Made by a program: the position numbers and the translations under genes. The notes below the pieces were generated by a model. That model did no database searches, had not been told where the DNA came from, and saw only the letters and a program-made list of their open reading frames with translations. Shown one piece after another: positions 6,722 through 12,257 of a DNA stretch of 12,257 nucleotides. The stretch is from DATJBC01 sp035515515. Lineage in GTDB: Bacteria > Actinomycetota > Acidimicrobiia > Acidimicrobiales > UBA8190. The DNA is taken from positions 1 to 12,257 of the forward strand of contig DATJBC010000189.1 in assembly GCA_035515515.1 (NCBI GenBank), read 5' to 3'. Every line of letters starts with the position of its first letter. Within the stretch, counting starts at the first letter, position 1.

Positions 6722-6736
6722 GCTGACATCGTCAGC
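6722..6736. promoter_or_regulatory. Perfect palindrome in the ATPase operon leader
   Basis: GCTGAC-ATC-GTCAGC has perfect 6-bp arms and a 3-nt spacer, ending 16 nt before the ATG at 6753 and just before its ribosome binding site. Position suits an operator or a translation-affecting hairpin. No known regulator motif was recognised. Confidence 0.4.
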
Positions 6737-6752
6737 TGGGAAGGGAGCACAG

Positions 6753-6977
6753 ATGCCCGCCGCTTCGTCACGAACCGTCCCGCCGCCCGCATCGAGCGCC
6801 GCCCATGGGAGCGCGGGGTACGTGCTGCCGTTGCTCCACACCCGCGTCCCGTCGGCCGCTGTCGAGGTCGGGTTCTGGGGCGGGCTGGCCGCTGCCGCCG
6901 TGCTCGGTGCGGTCGACCCGGCTCTGGTCCTGCTCGTGGGGGCCGGGGTCGTGATCGCCCGCCATCGTCGCGGCTGA
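6753..6977 (+). CDS. Small two-helix membrane protein upstream of the P-type ATPase
   Basis: The 74-aa protein has a Ser/Pro/Ala-rich N-terminus, a VLPLLHTRVPS segment (24-34), then two hydrophobic stretches (about 36-53 and 56-70) separated by a VDP turn, and a basic ARHRRG tail. It looks like a membrane hairpin with a cytoplasmic C-terminus. ATG 6753 is chosen because AAGGGAG (6741-6747) sits 5 nt upstream; ATG 6720 would be a longer alternative with no ribosome binding site and would overlap the palindrome. It lies 59 nt before the ATPase and is probably co-transcribed. No family was recognised; the pairing suggests a pump-associated small subunit, which is inference. In M. tuberculosis ctpI is also preceded by a small ORF, but homology was not tested. 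Confidence 0.65.
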   Translation: MPAASSRTVPPPASSAAHGSAGYVLPLLHTRVPSAAVEVGFWGGLAAAAVLGAVDPALVLLVGAGVVIARHRRG

Positions 6978-7016
6978 GGACGACGACCTCCGGTGGGCCC
7001 CGGTGACGAGGGGACC

Positions 7017-7043
7017 CGTCCGATGATGAGCGTCCGATGATGA
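7017..7043 (+). repeat. 14-bp tandem repeat at the ATPase start
   Basis: CGTCCGATGATGA occurs at 7017-7029 and again at 7031-7043 with a 14-nt period. Each copy contains ATGATG. The second copy supplies the ATPase start codon; the first supplies the start of a five-codon ORF in another frame. Confidence 0.85.
7023..7040 (+). CDS. Possible upstream mini-ORF (MMSVR) overlapping the ATPase start
   Basis: ATG ATG AGC GTC CGA TGA encodes MMSVR. GAGGGGA (7008-7014) lies 8 nt upstream, ideal for this ATG, while the ATPase ATG at 7037 is 22 nt away. The mini-ORF stop (7038-7040) overlaps the ATPase start as ATGA, the usual coupling arrangement. Whether ribosomes use it is unknown; it may only be a relic of the tandem duplication. 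Confidence 0.35.
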   Translation: MMSVR

Positions 7044-10000
7044 ACATGCTCCCCGGGTCGGTCAGGTCCCTGCCCGCCGCCGTGGTGCGCCGCGTCCAGG
7101 GCGACCCCGGTGCCGCCCGTCCCGGACGGCGGACCCGGCGCGTGGTGCGGACGGGCGCCGGCCGGGCCCACCTGGCGGTGCGCGGCGTCCACCGCCCGGA
7201 CCGTGAGCCGCTGGCCAGGACGGTCGAACGGGCCCTGGCCGCCATCGAGGGCGTGCACTGGGCCGAGGTCAACCCGATCCTGGCCGAGGTGGTCGTGGCC
7301 TTCGAAGACGGCGCCGTGGACCCCGAGGACCTGGCCGGCGTGCTCGACGGCGTGGAGGAGGCCCATGGCCTGCGCGACGAGCCCTTCGCCCCGGACATGC
7401 CCGACCACCCCGCCGACGACGGCCCGATCCGCCGGGGAGCGGCCGCGCTGATCGCCGACGGGTTCGGCTTCGGGATCGGGATCGCGGCCCGGGCCCTGCG
7501 CCTGCCCCGCCTGCCCGTCGAGGTCGCCAGCGCGGTGCCCGCCGTCGATTCGTTGCCGCCCGTCCATCGGATCCTCGAGGCACGCCCGCGGCTGGGGATG
7601 GCCACCGCCATGGTGAACGCGCTGCTCCAGGGCCTGGGGCAGGGGCCGTTGGGGCTGGTCGTCGACGCCACGCAGCACCTCAACGGGATCGCCGAGCTCG
7701 CCGCCCGGCGCCGGGCGTGGCTCGCCGCCGAGCCCCGGTTGCACCGTGCCCCGCCGGCCGAGCACGTGCCCGCGGCGGAAACGGCCCAGCGGCCCGCGCC
7801 CCTCCCGCTGGGCCCCGTCGAGACCTACGGGCAGGGGGTCTCCCTCGTGTCCCTGGCCGGTGCCGGGGCCACGCTGGCCCTCACCCGTGACCCTCGGCGC
7901 ACCGCGGACGTGCTGCTCGCCGGCCTTCCCCGGGCCGCCCGATTGGGACGCGAGGCGTTCGCCGCGCAGATCGGCAGGGAGCTGGCCACGCGCCAGGTCA
8001 TAGCGATGGACCCGAGGGTCCTGCGTCGGCTGGACCGGGTCGACACCGTGGTCCTCGACGCCCGCGCCGTGACGACGGGCACGTCGACGATCGCCGCGGT
8101 CGTCGCGGTGGCGGACCTGGACGAGGCCGCGGTGGCCGCCCGGGCCCGCGCCCTGTTCGACCCGGGCCGTGCCGACGACACGCCACAGGACGGCGACTGG
8201 GCCCTGGCCCCGGTCACCCAGGTGGCGACCGGCTGGCCCCGGGGCGCCAGGGCGCGCGCCCGCCGGCTGGCGGCGGGCGGCGCCGCTGTCGTGTGCCTGA
8301 CCCGGCGGGGTGCGGTCGTCGGGCTGGTGGCGGTCCAGCCCGAGCTGCGCGGGTTCGTGAGCGGGCTCGTGGACGCCGTCCGGCAGGCCGGGCACCGCCT
8401 GGTCGTGGCCGGGACCCGCTCCGGCGTGGCCGCGGTGGTGGGCGCGGAGGCCGCTGTCGCCGGCGGTGACCACCTCAGCCGCTCGGTTCGCGAGCTGCAG
8501 GCCGCCGGCTCGGTCGTCGCCCTGGTGTCGGCGCGCCCCGGGGCCGCCCTGCGCGCGGCCGACTGCGGCATCGGCATCCTGGGGGCCGACGAGATCCACC
8601 CGCCCTGGGGCGCGGACCTCCTGTGCCTGCACGCGGAGGGCGCGGCCACCGCCGTGGACGCCACCGGCCTGGCGCGCGCCGCCAGCCGGCACGCCGTCGC
8701 CTTCGCCGCCGCCGGGTCGACCGCCGCCGGCTGGTTCGCCGTCAGCGCGCTGCCGGGAGCGGGCCGGCGGACCATGACCGCCGTGCAGCTGTCGAGCTTG
8801 GCGGCGATGGGGTCGGGGATGTGGAACGGGGCGCAGCTGCCGCGTCGTCCGGCGCACGCCGACCCCCGACCGGTGCCATGGCACGTGCTCGAGCCCCACG
8901 CGGTGCTGGCCCGGCTGGGTACGCAGCCCGGCGGCCTCACCGCCGAGGCCGCCGCCGCCCGCGCCGAGCCCGACGACCAGGCGCACCCCCCCGGCCTCCC
9001 CGCCCTGGTGCGGGACGAACTGGCCAATCCGCTGTCGGCGATCCTGGGGGCGGGCGCGGCCCTGTCCGCGGCCGCGGGCTCCGTGCTCGACGCCATGTTG
9101 ATCGCCGGCGTCGTCGGGGTCGACGCTCTCGTCGGTGCCGCGCAGCGGGTGCGCACGGAGGCGGCCATCGCCCGGTTGACCTCGTCCATCGCCGAGGGGG
9201 CGGTGCGGGTGGTGCGCGCCGGGGCCGAAACCGTGACGAGCGCCCGTGAACTGGTCCCGGGGGACGTCGTCCTCCTGGCGGCGGGCGACGCCGTTCCCGC
9301 CGATGCCCGCGTGCTCGAGTCGGTCGGCCTCGAGACCGACGAGTCGTCGCTCACCGGCGAATCGCTCCCCGTGGCCAAGGACCCCAAGGCCGTGGGCGAG
9401 GTGGCCGTGGCCGATCGCAGCTCCATGGTGTACGCCGGGACGGCGGTGGCGGCCGGGCGCGGCACGGCGGTGGTGGTCGCCACGGGGTCCCGGACCGAGG
9501 CCCGTCAGGGGGAGAGCGACGCCGCCCAGCCACCTCCCACGGGCGTGGAGGCCCGGCTGCGGGCCCTGACCGACCGGGCCGTCCCGGTGGTCCTGGCCAG
9601 CGGCGCCGGCTTGGCCCTCAACAGCCTGCTCCGGGGTCGGCCGGCCCGCGAGGCCATGGCGTCGGGGGTGAGCCTGGCGGCGGCGGCGGTGCCCGAAGGG
9701 CTCCCGTTCGTGGCCACGGTGGCGCAGGCGAGCGCTGCCCACCGCCTGGCCGGGCGCGGTGTCCTCGTCCGCCATCCCCAGGTCCTCGAAGCACTGGGCC
9801 GGGTCGACGTGCTGTGCTTCGACAAGACCGGCACGCTCACCGAGGGCCGCCTGAAGCTGCGCTGTGTCTCCGACGGGGAGGGCGACGAGCCGGTGACGGC
9901 GCTGGGACCGACCGGGCGTTACGTGCTCGCCGCCGCCCTCCGCGCCACGCCCCGGGCGCGCGCCGGCGGGCTTCCCCACCCCACGGACCAGGCGATCGTC

Positions 10001-11398
10001 GAGAGCACCGCGGTGGCGGCCGTGCACCCGTCGCACGGTGTCGAGAGCTGGGAGAAGGCGGTGTCGCTCCCCTTCGAGCCGGGGCGCGCCTACCACGCCG
10101 TGCTGGGGTGGACGGCGTCGGGCGCCCGGCTGTGCGTCAAGGGGGCACCCGAGGTCGTCCTGCCGCGCTGTGAGACGTGGCGGCGGCCGTCGGGGCGGGT
10201 CGTGCTCGACCCGGCGACGCGGACGGAGCTCGACGGCGAGGTGGAGCGCCTGGCCCGTCGGGGCCTGCGGGTGCTCGCCATCGCCGAGCGTGGCGCCTCG
10301 GACCGCAGAGACCTCGACGACGACCGGATCGAGCGGCTCGAGCTCGTGGGCTTCGTCGGCGTCGCCGATGCCGCCCGTCCCAGCGCGGCGGCCCCGCTCG
10401 AGACCCTGTGGCGGGCGGGCACCAACGTGGTGATGGTCACCGGCGACCACCCGAGCACGGCCGAGGCGATCGCCAGTGACCTCGGCCTCCTCAACGGCCG
10501 CGCCGTCCTCACCGGCCCCCAGCTCGACGAGCTCGACGACGACGCCATCGACGAGCTCGTCGACACCGTGGGGGTGTTCGCGCGCGTGACCCCCGCACAC
10601 AAGGTCCGTATCGTCGCGGCGTACCAGCGCGCCGGCCGTGTCGTCGCCATGACCGGCGACGGGGCCAACGACGCGCAGGCGATCCGCCTCGCCGACATCG
10701 GGGTGGCCTTCGGGCCCCGGGCCACCGCGGCGGCCCGTGACGCGGCGGATCTCGTCGTGACCGAGGACGACCTCGAGATCCTGGTCGAGACGGTCGCAGA
10801 AGGCCGCGCCATGTGGGCCTCGGTGCGCGACGCCCTCGCCATCCTGCTCGGGGGGAACCTCGGAGAGGTCGCCTTCACGGTCGGCGCGGCGTTCCTGAGC
10901 GGCAGCCCGCCCCTCACGGCGCGCCAGCTCCTGGCCGTGAACCTCCTCACCGACCTGGCGCCGGCCATGGCGATCGCCGTGCAGGCGCCCCGCACGGGCA
11001 CGGTCGACCTGGCACGGGAGGGCCCCGAGACCTCGCTGGCCGGCCAACTCGCACGCGACGTCACCATCCGGGCGACCGCCACGGCGGCGGGCGCGTACGG
11101 CGCGTGGGTGGCGGCCCGCCTGACGGGCACCCCGGGCAGGGCCCGCTCGGTCGCCCTGGCGTCGCTGGTGGGGAGCCAACTCGGCCAGACGCTGGTCATC
11201 GGGCGGCGGAGCCCGCTCGTCATCGGCACCGCCCTGGTGTCGGCGGCCGGGCTGGTGGCGGTGGTGCAGACCCCGGGGGTGAGCCACTTCTTCGACTGCC
11301 GCCCGCTCGGCCCCGTGGGATGGACGATCGCCGCCGGCGCCTCGGGCCTGGCGACGGTGGGTGCCGCCGCGGCGTCGGCCCTGCTCCCCTCGCGCTGA
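7037..11398 (+). CDS. ctpI: Giant P2-type cation-transporting ATPase with N-terminal pseudo-ATPase (CtpI/CtpH-like)
   Basis: At 1453 aa this is far longer than a normal P-type ATPase (about 900) and in the range of mycobacterial CtpH/CtpI. Residues 44-112 look like an HMA-type ferredoxin fold without CxxC. Residues 262-530 resemble a decayed ATPase core (DARAV at 341-345, SARPGA at 498-503). From about 614 a complete pump follows: actuator TGES (773-776), PEGLP in M4 (886-890), phosphorylation DKTGT (D929), KGAPE nucleotide-site motif (1035-1039), MVTGD (1133-1137), hinge GDGAND (1207-1212) and C-terminal membrane helices. M5 N1274/E1277 and M6 N1302/T1305/D1306 align with SERCA calcium ligands, so a divalent cation, perhaps Ca2+, is a plausible substrate. 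It acts in the cytoplasmic membrane. Start: ATG 7037 within a tandem repeat; ATG 7046 is an alternative. The symbol denotes resemblance only. Confidence 0.88.
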   Translation: MMNMLPGSVRSLPAAVVRRVQGDPGAARPGRRTRRVVRTGAGRAHLAVRGVHRPDREPLARTVERALAAIEGVHWAEVNPILAEVVVAFEDGAVDPEDLAGVLDGVEEAHGLRDEPFAPDMPDHPADDGPIRRGAAALIADGFGFGIGIAARALRLPRLPVEVASAVPAVDSLPPVHRILEARPRLGMATAMVNALLQGLGQGPLGLVVDATQHLNGIAELAARRRAWLAAEPRLHRAPPAEHVPAAETAQRPAPLPLGPVETYGQGVSLVSLAGAGATLALTRDPRRTADVLLAGLPRAARLGREAFAAQIGRELATRQVIAMDPRVLRRLDRVDTVVLDARAVTTGTSTIAAVVAVADLDEAAVAARARALFDPGRADDTPQDGDWALAPVTQVATGWPRGARARARRLAAGGAAVVCLTRRGAVVGLVAVQPELRGFVSGLVDAVRQAGHRLVVAGTRSGVAAVVGAEAAVAGGDHLSRSVRELQAAGSVVALVSARPGAALRAADCGIGILGADEIHPPWGADLLCLHAEGAATAVDATGLARAASRHAVAFAAAGSTAAGWFAVSALPGAGRRTMTAVQLSSLAAMGSGMWNGAQLPRRPAHADPRPVPWHVLEPHAVLARLGTQPGGLTAEAAAARAEPDDQAHPPGLPALVRDELANPLSAILGAGAALSAAAGSVLDAMLIAGVVGVDALVGAAQRVRTEAAIARLTSSIAEGAVRVVRAGAETVTSARELVPGDVVLLAAGDAVPADARVLESVGLETDESSLTGESLPVAKDPKAVGEVAVADRSSMVYAGTAVAAGRGTAVVVATGSRTEARQGESDAAQPPPTGVEARLRALTDRAVPVVLASGAGLALNSLLRGRPAREAMASGVSLAAAAVPEGLPFVATVAQASAAHRLAGRGVLVRHPQVLEALGRVDVLCFDKTGTLTEGRLKLRCVSDGEGDEPVTALGPTGRYVLAAALRATPRARAGGLPHPTDQAIVESTAVAAVHPSHGVESWEKAVSLPFEPGRAYHAVLGWTASGARLCVKGAPEVVLPRCETWRRPSGRVVLDPATRTELDGEVERLARRGLRVLAIAERGASDRRDLDDDRIERLELVGFVGVADAARPSAAAPLETLWRAGTNVVMVTGDHPSTAEAIASDLGLLNGRAVLTGPQLDELDDDAIDELVDTVGVFARVTPAHKVRIVAAYQRAGRVVAMTGDGANDAQAIRLADIGVAFGPRATAAARDAADLVVTEDDLEILVETVAEGRAMWASVRDALAILLGGNLGEVAFTVGAAFLSGSPPLTARQLLAVNLLTDLAPAMAIAVQAPRTGTVDLAREGPETSLAGQLARDVTIRATATAAGAYGAWVAARLTGTPGRARSVALASLVGSQLGQTLVIGRRSPLVIGTALVSAAGLVAVVQTPGVSHFFDCRPLGPVGWTIAAGASGLATVGAAAASALLPSR

Positions 11399-11400
11399 TC

Positions 11401-11441
11401 CCCGCCACGGCGGGAGGCGCGTCACGGCGCCCCCGTGGCGC
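11401..11441 (+). terminator. Double hairpin downstream of the ATPase gene
   Basis: A first inverted repeat CCCGCC-AC-GGCGGG (11401-11414) starts 3 nt after the stop. A second stem pairs GCGTCACGG (11419-11427) with CCGTGGCGC (11433-11441), 9 bp with one G-T and a 5-nt loop. No U-tract follows. Likely an actinomycete-type terminator for the operon. Confidence 0.6.
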
Positions 11442-11508
11442 ACCAAGAATTCACGTCCCGTTCAGGTGTTGTTCACCGAGGTCCCCCCGGCACGCCGGCA
11501 CCGGCCCG

Positions 11509-11514
11509 TAGCAT
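11509..11514 (+). promoter_or_regulatory. Possible -10 box TAGCAT
   Basis: TAGCAT fits the actinobacterial TANNNT -10 pattern. An ATG lies 8 nt downstream (11523, opening only a 16-codon ORF) and another overlaps it (11513). It could start a transcript carrying the tiny ORF ending at 11671. No -35 box is evident. Confidence 0.3.
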
Positions 11515-11671
11515 GGGGCCCGATGGCGCGGCGAGGGGGCCGGGTGCCCTGCCGGTCGGAGTGCGGACGGTGATCGCCGGCATCGTCGTGCTCCTGGGCG
11601 CGCTGATCGAATGGCACGCCGAGTTCCGTCGCCACCGGGAGGCTGCTTCCTCTTCCTCCCGTCCCCGGTAG
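11513..11671 (+). CDS. Possible tiny single-helix membrane protein
   Basis: From ATG 11513 this frame encodes 52 aa; GTG 11561 or GTG 11570 would give 36 or 33 aa, and GTG 11570 has GGAG 8 nt upstream. The C-terminal part, VIAGIVVLLGALIEWHAEFRRHREAAS, is a convincing membrane helix followed by a charged, basic tail and a Ser-rich end. A GGGCCC-GCC-GGGCCC hairpin begins at the last base of the stop codon. No family was recognised, and the upstream half (Gly/Pro/Ala-rich) looks non-coding, so the shorter starts are more likely if it is real. In DNA this GC-rich short ORFs arise by chance, hence the low confidence. Confidence 0.3.
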   Translation: MGPDGAARGPGALPVGVRTVIAGIVVLLGALIEWHAEFRRHREAASSSSRPR

Positions 11672-11685
11672 GGCCCGCCGGGCCC
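11671..11685 (+). terminator. GGGCCC hairpin at the end of the tiny ORF
   Basis: GGGCCC-GCC-GGGCCC forms a 6-bp stem with a 3-nt loop. It has no U-tract and could be chance, but it lies exactly at the stop of the possible tiny gene. Confidence 0.3.
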
Positions 11686-11766
11686 CCACGTGCCCGGGTG
11701 CCCGTCGCCCGGGGCGGACCCGCCGGCCGGCAGGCGTCCCTCAACACGCGGCCCGGGCCGCGGGCG

Positions 11767-11781
11767 CGAAAGGGCCTTTCG
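11767..11781. promoter_or_regulatory. Palindrome CGAAAGG-G-CCTTTCG upstream of the 117-aa gene
   Basis: Perfect 7-bp arms around one base, unusually A/T-containing for this DNA, 56 nt before ATG 11838. It could be an operator or the stem of a terminator for upstream transcription. No T-run follows, which slightly favours an operator. Confidence 0.4.
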
Positions 11782-11837
11782 GCTCTCCCCGGAGGGCGGT
11801 GCGGCGTCCGACGATGGCACATGAGGAGGTGTCTCTC

Positions 11838-12191
11838 ATGACGACGACAGCGGACACCAAGCACGCGTGGGAGGCGGTCGCCGACCGCCTGGACGCGCTC
11901 GGGCTCAAGCTCAAGGTGCACTTCGAGCAGGCAGGGTCGGGCCGGGAGGTCAGCGACGCCTTCGAGCGGCTGGGATCGGCCATCGAGGCGACGTTCTCGG
12001 CCGTCGGCGCGGCCGTCAAGGATCCCGCCGTACGGGAGGACGCCAACAGCCTGGCGGCTGCCCTGGGCGATGCGCTGGCGGACAGCCTGTCGCACGCCGG
12101 GGAGGAGCTGAAGCAGGCGGCCGGCGGCCTGCGCTGTCGCGGCGGGGACGCCGGGGCCGAAGGCCCGGACGCCACGACCCCCAGCACCTGA
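11838..12191 (+). CDS. Conserved-looking helical protein of unknown function, 117 aa
   Basis: No named family was recognised. The protein is almost entirely amphipathic helix: WEAVADRLDALGLKLKVHFEQA (11-32), VSDAFERLGSAIEATFSAVGAAV (38-60) and a third helix containing VREDANSLAAALGDALADSLSHAGEELKQA (65-94), then a disordered Gly/Asp/Pro/Thr-rich tail. There is no signal peptide or membrane helix, so it is probably cytosolic and may form a helical bundle or coiled-coil oligomer. The start is very well supported: GGAGG (11825-11829) lies 8 nt before ATG 11838, the best ribosome binding site in this half of the window, implying strong translation. An earlier ATG (11814) would overlap that site. 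A hairpin follows 29 nt after the stop. It appears monocistronic. Confidence 0.8.
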   Translation: MTTTADTKHAWEAVADRLDALGLKLKVHFEQAGSGREVSDAFERLGSAIEATFSAVGAAVKDPAVREDANSLAAALGDALADSLSHAGEELKQAAGGLRCRGGDAGAEGPDATTPST

Positions 12192-12220
12192 GCGCGCCGA
12201 CGGTCCACCGCTCCGGTTCG

Positions 12221-12257
12221 GCGTGCCCGGCCGGACAGGCCGAAGGGGCCGGCACGT
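12221..12257 (+). terminator. Hairpin after the 117-aa gene, reaching the window edge
   Basis: GCGTGCC and GGCC (12221-12232, with one bulged C) pair with GGCC and GGCACGT (12247-12257), about 11 bp including one G-T, with a 14-nt loop. It lies 29 nt after the stop codon. What follows is outside the window, so a U-tract cannot be judged. Confidence 0.45.

Larger units (their letters stand above)
11399..11837. other. Mostly non-coding interval between ATPase and the 117-aa gene
   Basis: This 439-bp interval holds the ATPase terminator hairpins, a possible tiny membrane-protein ORF (11513-11671) with a GGGCCC hairpin at its end, and a palindrome at 11767-11781. No RNA gene, mobile element or attachment site was recognised in it. 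Confidence 0.6.

Noticed and set aside
6656..11446. Very long minus-strand open frame (1596 aa) opposite the ATPase
   Set aside because: It is a Gly/Arg/His/Pro-rich translation with no domain or motif, produced by the high-GC codon pattern of the real gene. The plus strand carries all P-type ATPase motifs.
1..12257. Mobile elements, CRISPR arrays, tRNA/rRNA genes, phage attachment sites
   Set aside because: No transposase or integrase motifs, regular spaced repeats, or tRNA-like cloverleaf were seen; base composition appears uniform, without an obvious foreign island.

Overview
The window is about 12.3 kb of very GC-rich DNA. Codon third positions are almost all G or C, and the gene families (DUF4235, BrkB/YihY, mycothiol-S-transferase-like DinB/DUF664, GAF-GAF-SpoIIE, a giant CtpI-type P-type ATPase) point to an actinomycete. 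Several starts lack a Shine-Dalgarno but have a -10-like hexamer 6-8 nt upstream, which fits leaderless transcription and perhaps the Acidimicrobiia. That class assignment is inference. No tRNA, rRNA, IS element, integrase or CRISPR array was seen; this looks like chromosomal housekeeping and stress DNA.

Layout. (1) Bases 1-1337, plus strand: the tail of a small membrane protein, a DUF4235 protein and a YihY/BrkB membrane protein in a tight envelope operon, closed by a hairpin. (2) Bases 1436-3316, minus: a GAF-GAF-SpoIIE (PP2C) phosphatase, convergent with the operon. (3) Bases 3451-3885, minus: a small heat-shock protein (Hsp20). Its promoter overlaps a near-consensus CIRCE element (3960-3986), so it is probably HrcA-controlled. 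A strong hairpin separates it from the phosphatase. (4) Bases 4162-4668, plus: a DinB/DUF664 protein. It is convergent with (5) a Gfo/Idh/MocA oxidoreductase (4705-5793, minus). (6) Divergent from that, a DUF1345 membrane protein (5895-6560). (7) Bases 6753-11398, plus: a 74-aa two-helix membrane protein followed by a 1453-aa P2-type ATPase, a likely two-gene operon. (8) Bases 11399-12257: terminator hairpins, a possible tiny membrane protein, and a 117-aa helical protein of unknown function with a perfect ribosome binding site.

The most interesting item is the ATPase. The second half (from about residue 614) is a complete P2-type pump that keeps every residue aligned here with the SERCA calcium-site residues in M4, M5 and M6. 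The first half holds an HMA-like fold without CxxC and a second, decayed copy of the phosphorylation/hinge domain in which DKTGT has become DARAV and GDGAND has become SARPGA. The pump is thus a catalytic module fused to its own pseudo-ATPase, preceded by a small membrane protein. Its start codon follows a 14-bp tandem repeat that creates a five-codon upstream ORF overlapping the ATPase start. Together with the CIRCE-driven hsp20 and the sensor phosphatase, the window has a general stress and ion-homeostasis flavour, though the transcription units appear to be independent.
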